Shown: positions 16,196-23,360, counted from the first letter of the stretch. The stretch: DNA of 24,023 bases from Bacteroides sp. CAG:709 (GCA_000434935.1 FR882174.1:18189-42211), one strand, 5' to 3'. Program-made: numbers and translations. The notes: generated from the letters alone by a model not told the origin.

Positions 16196-16560
16196 AAAGA
16201 TTAAGCTATAGATACACAAAGGATAACGATGAAGAACTGAATAAGATTGCTAAATATCTCGCTGACAGCAAGCCTCTCCAGGCGGCAGCTGAAATCTATT
16301 CCGACATTGAAGAAATGAAAAACATAATGATAGATGGAATGTGTCACTTCGTATTCACTAAAGTTAATGGAGAACATCGTGACGCATACGGCACGAGAGC
16401 ATCGGACATTATTGAACGTCATGAAAATAAAGAGAAAGCCCCGTCAAAGCGCAAGCCTGCGTTCAACGGGACCTTCTCGTATTTCGACCTTGAGCGCCGT
16501 GACTGGCGCTGCTTCAGGGTTGATACACTTGTGGAACTGGACAGGGACTATGTGGTGTAA
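16192..16560 (+). CDS. DUF2693-like SH3-barrel small protein
   Basis: This 122-residue protein starts at an ATG at 16192, overlapping the VWA stop as ATGA. An in-frame ATG at 16186 is also possible. The N-terminal 60 residues are helical. The C-terminal half has the pattern VFTKVNGEHRDAYGT then GTFSYFDLERRDWRCFRVD, resembling DUF2693 proteins common on Bacteroidetes mobile elements: K-x-G-x-x-R-x-A-x-G-T, then F-x-Y-x-D-hydrophobic ... W-R-x-F. Function is unknown. It is the last gene of the VWA operon and is more A/T-rich near its start than the VWA gene. Confidence 0.68.
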   Translation: MKRLSYRYTKDNDEELNKIAKYLADSKPLQAAAEIYSDIEEMKNIMIDGMCHFVFTKVNGEHRDAYGTRASDIIERHENKEKAPSKRKPAFNGTFSYFDLERRDWRCFRVDTLVELDRDYVV

Positions 16561-16582
16561 ACTAAAAAATAAACTCCTTGAT

Positions 16583-16668
16583 TTTTTCCAATAACAATGT
16601 TGTTGATAACAAAAATGAGCAATTTTGTCGGATAAGAGGCCTTTTTCAGGGTAATTTTGTCGATTAAG
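16583..16668. repeat. 86-bp direct repeat, left copy (downstream of fic)
   Basis: This copy matches 18141-18226 over 86 bp with four substitutions and no gaps. It ends two bases from the Fic stop codon. Internally it contains two copies of AATTTTGTCG[A/G][T/A]TAAG about 32 bp apart. The -7-like box present in the other copy is altered here to CATTTTTG (minus strand). Confidence 0.85.
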
Positions 16669-16669
16669 G

Positions 16670-18106
16670 CTAAAATCGAAGTATATAGTCTTCACCTTCC
16701 TTAAATGCGTTGCATTTCTCAAGATAAGTCTTTGTTGCGATGAAATTATCACCTATAAGATTAGCGCTGAACTCGCGTGCTCTGGACATGGCTCTGATAA
16801 ACACGGACGGGTCACTGCGTCTTGTCAGCCGTCTTAAAGAGTTAAGATAGTCTTCGCGGAATACGGTAGGTATGATAATCTTAGACTGATCAGCACTGAC
16901 CATCTCAGCATTCATCATGATACGCGATATGCGTCCGTTACCATCATTGAAAGGATGAACCTCACTTACCATAAAGAGCATGAAAAGAGCTCTTGAGAAA
17001 GGAGATTCAAGAGTCCGGTAATATTCATATCCTTTCGTTAGAGTGCCACGCACAAGCCCATAGTCCACGAAATGCGTATCTCTAGCATGATTGTTCTTCA
17101 TCTTGAACATTCCCGGATCACGATCAGGCCTAGCGGCCATCATGATTCGATGTCTTTCCTGCAGTATCTCTATCAATTCCTCTGCAGAGCGTGGAGTACG
17201 TCGCATTTCACGTCGGCTAGATACAATCTGAAATGTGCCCAACACGTCATGAGAATCTGCATTTCTTGCCGGCATTGGCTGCCCTGTATCAATTATTGCT
17301 CTGGCTTCCTCGATTTCGAATTCAGTGCCCTCAATATAGTTGGAGAAATAACTTTCGAAGAAAGCGAAGTTCCTGAATTCAGAATTTGTCTGATTCGGTT
17401 CATCAATAACCGGGAATATCTCATTGTGTAAAGCTTCAAACAGGACTTCGAACAACTTCACCCTGTCACCATCGTAAGGAAGCCCAGCCGCACGGGCTAT
17501 TGCGTTGTCTGACGTGAGAATAGCAGATGGCTTAGTGGACAGCAAGGCGCCGATTATTCCATTCAATGTTTCGAACTCTTCCGTCATTCCCAGCAGTATC
17601 GATGTAGATCGCGCCTTGTCTCTGAACTCATTGATTCCGGCTTCGCCATTTACTTGAAGCATCTTTTCAAGGCTGTTTTCAATGATCTCACGAGGCAGGC
17701 ACTTTGAATTACTGCCATTTCTGGCACGACCTTTTTGGAGATTCTCAAGAATGCGTCTTTCATTGCTTGCCACAAACAGATTTCCAATGAAAGGTCGGTC
17801 ATATTCGGTTCCGGCAGGTCCTTCAATCAGATGAACCTTAATCCCAGGCAAAGAAACAATCTTAGAGTATTTATATGTCAAATAGATATCTCCATTTTCT
17901 GTGGGTTTGAACTCGAATGCTGATCTATGGCTTATCACCGCATTTGGATACAATTGACCAAGTATATAGAATAGATTCCTTTTCACTAATATTTTAGGAT
18001 CTTCATCCATATTTGTAGTATAAACCTTAGGCGCTATTTTTCTAAGTTTACCATTCTTTATCAAATTGGTCTTCTTTGCTGTCTCCGTTTTATCGGAAGT
18101 CGCCAT
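16670..18106 (-). CDS. Fic-domain protein with N-terminal AbiEi-like region
   Basis: This 478-residue protein carries a complete Fic active site, HPFNDGNGRISR, from about residue 384, and an upstream inhibitory-type motif SNYIEG at about 255-260 ((S/T)xxxE(G/N), Glu about 259). That makes it a class II, self-inhibited AMP/NMP-transferase. The first about 230 residues (KLRKIAPKVYTT ... NLFYILGQLYPNAVISHRSA) resemble AbiEi-type antitoxin/DNA-binding domains, suggesting it may bind its own promoter. The ATG at 18106 is chosen; an ATG at 18130 would add eight residues. It is the only minus-strand gene right of 6.9 kb, is A/T-rich, and is bracketed by 86-bp direct repeats. It is probably a solitary toxin-antitoxin or defence module. 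Confidence 0.85.
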   Translation of the reverse strand: MATSDKTETAKKTNLIKNGKLRKIAPKVYTTNMDEDPKILVKRNLFYILGQLYPNAVISHRSAFEFKPTENGDIYLTYKYSKIVSLPGIKVHLIEGPAGTEYDRPFIGNLFVASNERRILENLQKGRARNGSNSKCLPREIIENSLEKMLQVNGEAGINEFRDKARSTSILLGMTEEFETLNGIIGALLSTKPSAILTSDNAIARAAGLPYDGDRVKLFEVLFEALHNEIFPVIDEPNQTNSEFRNFAFFESYFSNYIEGTEFEIEEARAIIDTGQPMPARNADSHDVLGTFQIVSSRREMRRTPRSAEELIEILQERHRIMMAARPDRDPGMFKMKNNHARDTHFVDYGLVRGTLTKGYEYYRTLESPFSRALFMLFMVSEVHPFNDGNGRISRIMMNAEMVSADQSKIIIPTVFREDYLNSLRRLTRRSDPSVFIRAMSRAREFSANLIGDNFIATKTYLEKCNAFKEGEDYILRF

Positions 18107-18140
18107 GATTATCTCGTGAATATTGATCATGTTCCGTAAA

Positions 18141-18226
18141 TTTTTCCAATAACAATGTTGTTGATAACAAAAATAAGCAATTTTGTCGATTAAGAGGCCT
18201 TTTTTAGGGTAATTTTGTCGATTAAG
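18141..18226. repeat. 86-bp direct repeat, right copy (upstream of fic)
   Basis: This is the right-hand partner of 16583-16668 (82 of 86 positions identical). Read on the minus strand it immediately precedes the Fic gene and contains its likely -7 box. The pair exactly delimits the Fic gene, as in a cassette inserted or duplicated through this sequence. Confidence 0.85.
18168..18175 (-). promoter_or_regulatory. Probable -7 box of the fic promoter
   Basis: TATTTTTG on the minus strand matches TAnnTTTG and lies about 60 nt before the ATG at 18106. No convincing TTG sits at the -33 distance, so the promoter is weak or needs an activator. The box lies inside the direct repeat and is mutated in the other copy. 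Confidence 0.5.
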
Positions 18227-18259
18227 AGGATTTTTTGTCCTTGTTCCCTTGTCAGTCCA

Positions 18260-18402
18260 CCTGTTCTGCAAAGTTTGGACGCGTCCGTCCGGCGGCAAGG
18301 GACAGTTCCTTCGTTCCGGGAAACAGACACCTTTCAGGCATCGGTTTCCGTGGCCCGCCCTTGCCTTTCTCTTCCGTCCGTATCCTTCCAAAGCATCACA
18401 GG
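18260..18402 (+). promoter_or_regulatory. Candidate ssDNA promoter hairpin, copy 4 (upstream of recombination operon)
   Basis: The apical stem is GGAAAC (18319-18324) with GTTTCC (18344-18349), and the loop begins AGACAC and ends GCATCG. Then CAAGGG (18296-18301) pairs with CCCTTG (18358-18363) and GGACG (18277-18281) with CGTCC (18375-18379). After an unpaired patch, CCTGT (18260-18264) pairs with ACAGG (18398-18402). The minus strand of the left half reads CCCTTG - 19 nt - AAACTTTG, one base off the -7 consensus. The ATG at 18429 is 79 nt from the apical stem, nearly the spacing in copies 2 and 3. Confidence 0.6.
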
Positions 18403-18428
18403 CAGCCCGTCAAGGGAAAGGAAAAACA

Positions 18429-19187
18429 ATGCCTGAGGCAGAGAAAGTACAACTTAAAATCAACTGCAATATGGAACTGAAAAATGCGGACAACCTGCAT
18501 ATCTTCAAACAGGTGCAGAGCGTCCCGGAAGACGCGCAGAAGCCGTTCGAGTCGCCTTGGGGAAAGCGCCTTACAGAGATTGACCCCATGTGGAGAATAG
18601 AGCAGCTCACCAGGCTCTTCGGGCCGGCGGGAGAAGGCTGGTACACGGAAGTCACACGTCAGGAGAAAGTCTCCCTCCAGAACGGGGAGATCTGCGTGTT
18701 CACTGACCTCAATCTCTATCTCAAGGACTCGAAGACCGGCAAATGGAGCAAGCCGATACGTGGAACCGGTGGCAACCGTCTGGTGCTTATGACGGCCGAA
18801 GGGCTCTTCGTTGATGACGAGGCTTACAAGAAGGCTTATACGGATGCTTTGGGAGTGGCCTGCAAGTCACTCGGCTTCGGGGCGGACATCTACCGCGGAC
18901 GCAACGACACCAAGTACTCCAGCCAGACGGCAACTGTCACAAGCACGTCCGTAAAGGAGACAACGGAGCACGCCGGAGCACCTGCACTGCCGGAGCAGCC
19001 GAAGGGACTGCCGGAACTGAGTCCCGAGCATCCCAGGTGGAACGCCTTCATAAGCTGGGCTGCCAAGAAACCGAAGGACAAGCCGTCGTGGACACTCAAG
19101 AGCGCCATCCGCAAGCAGTGGAACATAACGGATGAGAATTTCAACGAGCTGATGAGGCTCTCCGGAAGACAGACGTCAAACAACTAA
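18429..19187 (+). CDS. Rad52/Sak-type single-strand annealing protein
   Basis: This 252-residue protein has the features of phage single-strand annealing proteins of the Sak/Rad52 superfamily (DUF1071-like). WRIEQLTRLFGPAGEGWYTE lies at about residues 55-74, a strand-rich core follows (ICVFTDLNLYLKD), and the signature TDALGVACKSLGFGADIY is at 138-155. A Pro/Glu-rich linker then leads to a small C-terminal helical domain (about 205-252). It would anneal complementary single strands, working with the YqaJ-type exonuclease in the same operon and with SSB, possibly to circularise or repair the incoming DNA. The ATG at 18429 is used because upstream in-frame codons lie in the hairpin leader. Confidence 0.75.
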   Translation: MPEAEKVQLKINCNMELKNADNLHIFKQVQSVPEDAQKPFESPWGKRLTEIDPMWRIEQLTRLFGPAGEGWYTEVTRQEKVSLQNGEICVFTDLNLYLKDSKTGKWSKPIRGTGGNRLVLMTAEGLFVDDEAYKKAYTDALGVACKSLGFGADIYRGRNDTKYSSQTATVTSTSVKETTEHAGAPALPEQPKGLPELSPEHPRWNAFISWAAKKPKDKPSWTLKSAIRKQWNITDENFNELMRLSGRQTSNN

Positions 19188-19199
19188 ACAATACAGATT

Positions 19200-19850
19200 A
19201 TGCCAAACTGGGCCTGCACAAACTACATCGCCACCGGCGACATGGACGAACTTCAGGAGTTCGCCCGCACACTCAACACGATGCCCGACCTCCTGAAGGG
19301 AAGCCCCTTCGGCTTCGGACGCTACTGGATGGGAAACCTCCTGGCCGCCTTCGGAATGACGAGGGAGGAGATTGACGAAAGCCCGATCTACTGCCGAGGG
19401 ACATTCGACCCGAACTTCCATGCCGTAGCCTGCTTCTGCGGGCCGGACGTTGACGAGAAGGATGAGTTCTCCGTCGATGCTGACGGAAGGCTGAGGTTCT
19501 CCACCGTCTCTGCGTGGGGCAAGTCGGACGACATTGAGGAGTTCGTCAGGGACAAGTTCCCGTCAATCGAGTTCGCCTGGTCATCCACCGACGAGTTCGG
19601 CAACTTCCACGACACGTGCAATCCGGAAGGGTTCACCGACCTGCCGGCATTCGTCCTTGACGGGTGCCTTTACTCCGAGGACGAGATTCCGCAGATGCGG
19701 GAACACGCCGGAGAATACATTGACCTTCCGCCCGGTGCCGACGCGGCGTTCTTTCGCTCGCAGGAGTTCCGCGACAAGGTTGACATGTACAACGACAGCC
19801 TTGATGATGACGGCAACCGCATCGGCTTTGCCGTATTCAGGGACTGTTAG
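19200..19850 (+). CDS. DUF1281/Api92-like acidic protein
   Basis: This 216-residue, strongly acidic protein begins MPNWACTNYIATGDMDELQEF, very like the MPNWCxNxhxhxG start of DUF1281/Api92-like proteins found on phages and plasmids. A typical ferredoxin-like pattern continues (FDPNFHAVACFCGPD ... TVSAWGKSDDIEEFVRDKFP ... FAWSSTDEFGNFHDTC). Function is unknown. Its high Asp/Glu content would also suit a DNA-mimic anti-restriction protein, but this is speculation. It lies 12 bp after the annealing protein gene, in the same operon. Confidence 0.65.
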   Translation: MPNWACTNYIATGDMDELQEFARTLNTMPDLLKGSPFGFGRYWMGNLLAAFGMTREEIDESPIYCRGTFDPNFHAVACFCGPDVDEKDEFSVDADGRLRFSTVSAWGKSDDIEEFVRDKFPSIEFAWSSTDEFGNFHDTCNPEGFTDLPAFVLDGCLYSEDEIPQMREHAGEYIDLPPGADAAFFRSQEFRDKVDMYNDSLDDDGNRIGFAVFRDC

Positions 19851-19860
19851 ATTATCAACT

Positions 19861-19881
19861 GGGCCGCTTCCGCGGCGGCCC
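19861..19881 (+). repeat. Short G/C hairpin between genes
   Basis: GCCGC (19863-19867) pairs with GCGGC (19872-19876) around TTCC, and the stem can extend through GG/CC with a bulge. No T-run follows, so it is more likely an mRNA-stabilising or weak attenuating hairpin within the operon than a terminator. Confidence 0.5.
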
Positions 19882-19897
19882 GCAAATCAAATCACAT

Positions 19898-20251
19898 ATG
19901 GGTTACAGGGCACATGTATGCACGACATATCGGGTACAGTACGGTACAGGGTGCTTTTCGGCCGGCGCCTGCGACGCGGTCAACCGTCTGCTTGAGAATT
20001 ATGAATATCAGGACGGAGACGGCTGCAGGAAGAGCCTCGTGGAATACTGCGACGCAGAGGAGACCGTGATGGAGCTGAGCCGCGAAGGGCTTGGGTCGCT
20101 GGTGGCTTCGCTGGAGAACGGAGAGGCACCGGAAGAAACTGACACCGTCCTCGACGCCGGATACACAAGGGAGGACCTCATTTCCGTATTCAGGGAATGG
20201 CTGGATTCCTCGGACAAGTCAAACGGCTTCATAAGGATAGAGTGGTTCTAA
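19898..20251 (+). CDS. Unrecognised acidic small protein
   Basis: This 117-residue protein (MGYRAHVCTTYRVQYGTGCF ...) is rich in Asp/Glu, with a mixed N-terminal strand region and helical C-terminal half ending SNGFIRIEWF. No domain was recognised. Its start resembles that of the next gene (MGYYTQYVFTLEEG), and both are small acidic proteins, so the two may be distantly related. It lies inside the recombination operon between the DUF1281-like gene and the YqaJ gene. Confidence 0.65.
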   Translation: MGYRAHVCTTYRVQYGTGCFSAGACDAVNRLLENYEYQDGDGCRKSLVEYCDAEETVMELSREGLGSLVASLENGEAPEETDTVLDAGYTREDLISVFREWLDSSDKSNGFIRIEWF

Positions 20252-20264
20252 AACTACAGATGAC

Positions 20265-20579
20265 ATGGGATATTACACGCAATACGTATTCACTCTCGAG
20301 GAGGGGCCGGAAGAACAGTACCGGAGCATGACAAGGGAGATCGACGGGATTCTCTCATGCGACGACCTGTCGCTGTACGAGTCCGTCTATGCAAAATGGT
20401 ATGACTACGAGGAGGACATGGAGCGGCTGTCGAGGGCGTATCCGGAAATCACGGTCCGCGTCAACGGGGACGGAGAGGATTCGGACGACCTGTGGCAGGA
20501 CTTCTGGCATAACGGAAAGCGGTTCAGCGAGCGTGTCAGGTTCGCGGACTACAAGGACATAAAGGACAAGTTAAACTGA
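20265..20579 (+). CDS. Unrecognised acidic small protein
   Basis: This 104-residue protein (MGYYTQYVFTLEEGPEEQYR ...) has clustered acidic and aromatic residues (YAKWYDYEEDMERL, DGEDSDDLWQDFWHNGKRFSERV). The MGYYT(x)Y start is common in small proteins of phages and mobile elements, but I know no function for it. It lies 13 bp after the previous gene and 14 bp before the exonuclease gene, so it is clearly part of the operon. The acidic surface is compatible with DNA mimicry, not shown. Confidence 0.68.
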   Translation: MGYYTQYVFTLEEGPEEQYRSMTREIDGILSCDDLSLYESVYAKWYDYEEDMERLSRAYPEITVRVNGDGEDSDDLWQDFWHNGKRFSERVRFADYKDIKDKLN

Positions 20580-20593
20580 AAACAGACAAGGAA

Positions 20594-21640
20594 ATGAGTT
20601 ACAGAGTCATACGACCGGCCACCCACGAGGAGTGGCTTGAAGAGAGAAAGAGGGGCATCGGGTCGTCCGACGCCGGAACAATAATGGGCGCGAGCCCGTT
20701 CCAGACACCGTACGGGCTGTACCTGCTGAAGACGGGACGGGCCGAACCCGTCAAGGAGAGCGACGCCATGTTCAACGGCCATATACTTGAGCCGGCCGTG
20801 GCTGAATGGTTCTCCGGAAAGACCGGCTCGATCGTCGACATCACGTCCGAGGGAGACTGGATGGCGGTGGATGCTGAAAGGGACTATCTCCGTGTGAGTC
20901 CTGACCGCCTCTACTGGCCGAAAGGGACTCCGGCATCGGAGCAGACAGTGGCAAACGCGAGGGTGCTTGAGATAAAGTCCACGTCAAAGATTGTCGACAA
21001 GGATGACCTGCCCGACTACTGGTACTGCCAGATACAGTACCAGATGGGCATCCTGGGAGCCGACGCCGGCACGCTCTGCTGGATCACGGGCTCCCCGACG
21101 CTGCATTTCGACTACGCTGAGGTTCCGTTTAACCGGCCGTTCTTCGATGCGCTTATAGAAAGGATCGACCGCTTCTGGAACGAGAATATAGGGAAGGATA
21201 TCCCGCCGGCAGACACCAATGCCGCGGATACGCTGAGGCGCTATCCCAAGTCTAGGAGAGGACTCACGGCGGATGCAGACAAGGCCATATTCGAACTGTG
21301 GAAGTCACTCAAGGACTGTCGGACAGAACTCAAAGAACTCGAGGAACGGGAGGCCAATCTTACCGATGCGCTTAAGATGGCGACTGGAGAGGCGGAGACC
21401 CTCTCCTATACGGACACCGACACCGGAGAGGTAAGGACGCTGGCCACATGGAAGAGCAGCCTCAAGGAGGTGTTCGACGAGAAGGCCTTCCAGAAGGAGT
21501 TCCCCGAGAAGTGGATGAAGTACGGCAAGCCTGAGACGACGGTCACCCTCGACAGGAAATCCCTGGAGAAGGATGAGCCTGAGATATACGCCAGATTCTC
21601 TTCGAAAGTGAGCGGAAGTAGAAAATTCCTCATTAAATAG
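20594..21640 (+). CDS. YqaJ-type viral recombinase / lambda-like exonuclease
   Basis: This 348-residue protein of the YqaJ/lambda-exonuclease nuclease group shows its motifs in order: WLEERKRGIGSSDAG (about 14-28), GHILEPAVAEWF (62-73), the metal-binding Asp in VSPDRL (about 104), the LEIKST motif (125-130, catalytic E-x-K) and YCQIQYQMG (144-152). A C-terminal helical extension (about 235-348) includes a Glu-rich coiled coil. It would chew double-stranded ends 5' to 3' for the Sak-type annealing protein in the same operon, a Red-like pair. All catalytic residues are present and the length is slightly above the core family. Confidence 0.88.
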   Translation: MSYRVIRPATHEEWLEERKRGIGSSDAGTIMGASPFQTPYGLYLLKTGRAEPVKESDAMFNGHILEPAVAEWFSGKTGSIVDITSEGDWMAVDAERDYLRVSPDRLYWPKGTPASEQTVANARVLEIKSTSKIVDKDDLPDYWYCQIQYQMGILGADAGTLCWITGSPTLHFDYAEVPFNRPFFDALIERIDRFWNENIGKDIPPADTNAADTLRRYPKSRRGLTADADKAIFELWKSLKDCRTELKELEEREANLTDALKMATGEAETLSYTDTDTGEVRTLATWKSSLKEVFDEKAFQKEFPEKWMKYGKPETTVTLDRKSLEKDEPEIYARFSSKVSGSRKFLIK

Positions 21641-21672
21641 TATCTAAATAATAATCTTAAAGTATTTATTCT

Positions 21673-21718
21673 TATATTTGCCGTGACCTGACGGACTAAC
21701 AGCTCCGGCAGGTCGGGC
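21673..21718 (+). promoter_or_regulatory. Probable -7 box followed by a leader hairpin
   Basis: TATATTTG (21673-21680) fits the -7 consensus, but no good TTG lies at the -33 position. From 21680 to 21718 the sequence folds into a long stem (GCC/GGC, GACCTG 21685-21690 with CAGGTC 21709-21714, CGG/CCG inside) around ACTAACAGCT. The hairpin would sit at the very 5' end of the mRNA of the gene at 21751 and could protect it or control it. Confidence 0.45.
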
Positions 21719-21750
21719 AAGATACAATACCAACATAAAACCACAAGAAA

Positions 21751-22101
21751 ATGGCAAACAACCAGTCTCTGGTCGGCAATATCGACCTCTCGGCGCTCAA
21801 CGGGGCGCGTCTTGAGACGACGGCGGGCGGGAACCAGACCGTCGTCATTCCCGTATCGGGGAATCCTTCAATATTCGTAGGCTCGAAGGAGAAGGGCGGA
21901 CACATCTACATGGACATCGAGGTGCGCGAGGTGCCCGACAACAGATACGGCAACACTCACTTCGTCAAGCTCTCGGTCGGCAGGAAGAAGCGTGAGGAGA
22001 TGGGGCTGACGCAGGACAGCGTCAAGCAGTACACTCCGATAATCGGCAACCTGAAGCCTCTCGTGAAGAGGAGCCGGGAGGAGGACATGCCGGAGGGATA
22101 G
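21751..22101 (+). CDS. Unrecognised small protein, own transcription unit
   Basis: This 116-residue protein (MANNQSLVGNIDLSALNGAR ...) has a strand-rich middle (TVVIPVSGNPSIFVGSK, HIYMDIEVREVPDNRYGNTHFVKLSVG) and a basic, then acidic, C-terminus. The GNIDLS-LNGAR start and the YGNTHFVK segment look like a conserved family of Bacteroidetes mobile elements that I cannot name. It lies between a likely promoter with a hairpin leader and a strong terminator, so it is a single-gene unit. Confidence 0.68.
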   Translation: MANNQSLVGNIDLSALNGARLETTAGGNQTVVIPVSGNPSIFVGSKEKGGHIYMDIEVREVPDNRYGNTHFVKLSVGRKKREEMGLTQDSVKQYTPIIGNLKPLVKRSREEDMPEG

Positions 22102-22161
22102 CAGAAGGATGCTTATTTATATCAGTTTTTAAGTTCTAACAGCAAGCCTGTACGTACGGGC

Positions 22162-22204
22162 GGCGTCGTCACGATGTGAATCGCGGCGGCGCCTTTCTCT
22201 TTTG
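22162..22204 (+). terminator. Strong intrinsic terminator
   Basis: A 14-bp stem from GGCG (22162-22165) through CGAT (22172-22175) pairs with ATCG (22180-22183) through CGCC (22190-22193), with two wobble pairs, one A-C mismatch and the loop GTGA. It is followed by TTTCTCTTTT. It ends the transcript of the gene at 21751. Confidence 0.85.
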
Positions 22205-22825
22205 GATAATGAACTACCGTAAATACGCGTCAGGACATATCATATCAATGGAAAATACGTATTTGCTTCGAATAATTATGCGAACAACGCCTGCGGTGAA
22301 CTATCTTTGCAGCCTTTTCGCTTTTCAGCAGATATAGTGTCAGAATAGAGTCGTGATGAAGATATACGGACAAGGAATCATCCACAGGAGACAAGATTAC
22401 TATCGTGGGCAGAATCCGTGACGTCGTGATTCTGTCCGCAGTTTTCATACATCAAGGCCTTAGGAGGAAACCGGTCATGACCTGTCCGAACAGATAAACC
22501 TCCGGGGCATTCTTCAGACGCGCGTGCCCATATCCGGACACGGATCCCGCGCCAATCCGAAAACACCGCCAGAGAACCAGCCTTCACTTTTCATGCGGCT
22601 CCGTCCATTCCGGAGTCCCGATGGCCGCAGTCCACGTCAGACTTCCGGGGCGGAACGGCCGCATCAATCCTGAGGGTGACCCATTACGGGAGCACTGGAC
22701 AATATTCAAGAGATGAGTGTTCAGACTGTGGCAGGTTCATGGAGAACGATTCTACGGCGGCGACTGCGCCAGTGAAGGGAAGGACGCGGTGTCCATCCCG
22801 ATAACCAATCAATCGAATAATACAT
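22205..22825. other. About 620 bp with no clear gene; leader-like, possibly with a decayed small gene
   Basis: TATCTTTG at 22302-22309 looks like a -7 box, without a good -33. A hairpin CAGAATC/GATTCTG lies at 22410-22434. A Shine-Dalgarno-like AGGAGG followed by an ATG opens only a six-codon frame (MTCPNR) near 22475. Between 22715 and 22810 two frames give CSDCGRFMEND and then YGGDCASEGKDAVSIPI. Together these look like a frameshifted remnant of a small Cys-containing protein. No intact gene can be supported. Confidence 0.35.
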
Positions 22826-23200
22826 ATGGGAAAAAATGTATTACTTGAAGCGGCTGCCGTACAGGGAGCCGCCTGCCATCAATCCGTCTGCCGCGCAAGA
22901 AGGCTGCTGTCGGCGGACACACAACCGAATGTCATCAATGAACTGGACGAGACCATCCGCTGCCTGGAGACCTCCGTCGCCGAGGTCGAGGACGTGCTGC
23001 GTGCAGCCGCCTCCATCGAGGACTGCCGCCACGGTTGCGCGGCCTATCTGGAGAGCCTGCGGCAGGCAATGAGGGACATGGAAGAACTTGACCGGATTGA
23101 GCTTGGTACGCTCAGGGATGCCGAGTCCTACGCAGAGACCGCGAAGGAGCACCTCGGATTCCTGGTGTCGGGTTACCGATGCCGGTCAACTGAAGACTGA
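22826..23200 (+). CDS. Unrecognised helical protein, paralogue of the gene at 23422
   Basis: This 124-residue, all-helical, acidic protein (MGKNVLLEAAAVQGAACHQS ...) shares with the next gene's product the ordered pattern P-x-V-(I/L)-N-E-L, a Leu/Glu-rich helix with E-V, then SI, a Cys, GTLR-x(3)-(A/D), E-x-L-x(2)-LV-x-GYR. The two look like diverged tandem paralogues. No domain, signal or membrane segment is seen. Coiled-coil character is strong between about residues 38 and 100. Function is unknown. Confidence 0.65.
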   Translation: MGKNVLLEAAAVQGAACHQSVCRARRLLSADTQPNVINELDETIRCLETSVAEVEDVLRAAASIEDCRHGCAAYLESLRQAMRDMEELDRIELGTLRDAESYAETAKEHLGFLVSGYRCRSTED

Positions 23201-23310
23201 TGGCCGTACCTCCAACCCCAAAGACGGCGGCCGCAGATGCGGTCGCCTTAATTGTATCGCCTCGCTTAACCTATTGCTAATCTAAAATTAACATAAAGTA
23301 TCGTTATAAT

Positions 23311-23341
23311 TTTGTTGAGTAGATGAATAATAGTATATTTG
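23311..23341 (+). promoter_or_regulatory. Promoter of the gene at 23422
   Basis: TTTG (23311-23314), 19 nt, TATATTTG (23334-23341) is a full Bacteroidetes consensus in an A/T-rich stretch. Transcription would start near 23348, giving a leader of about 75 nt. Confidence 0.75.
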
Positions 23342-23360
23342 TATTGTTTTTATAATCTTA

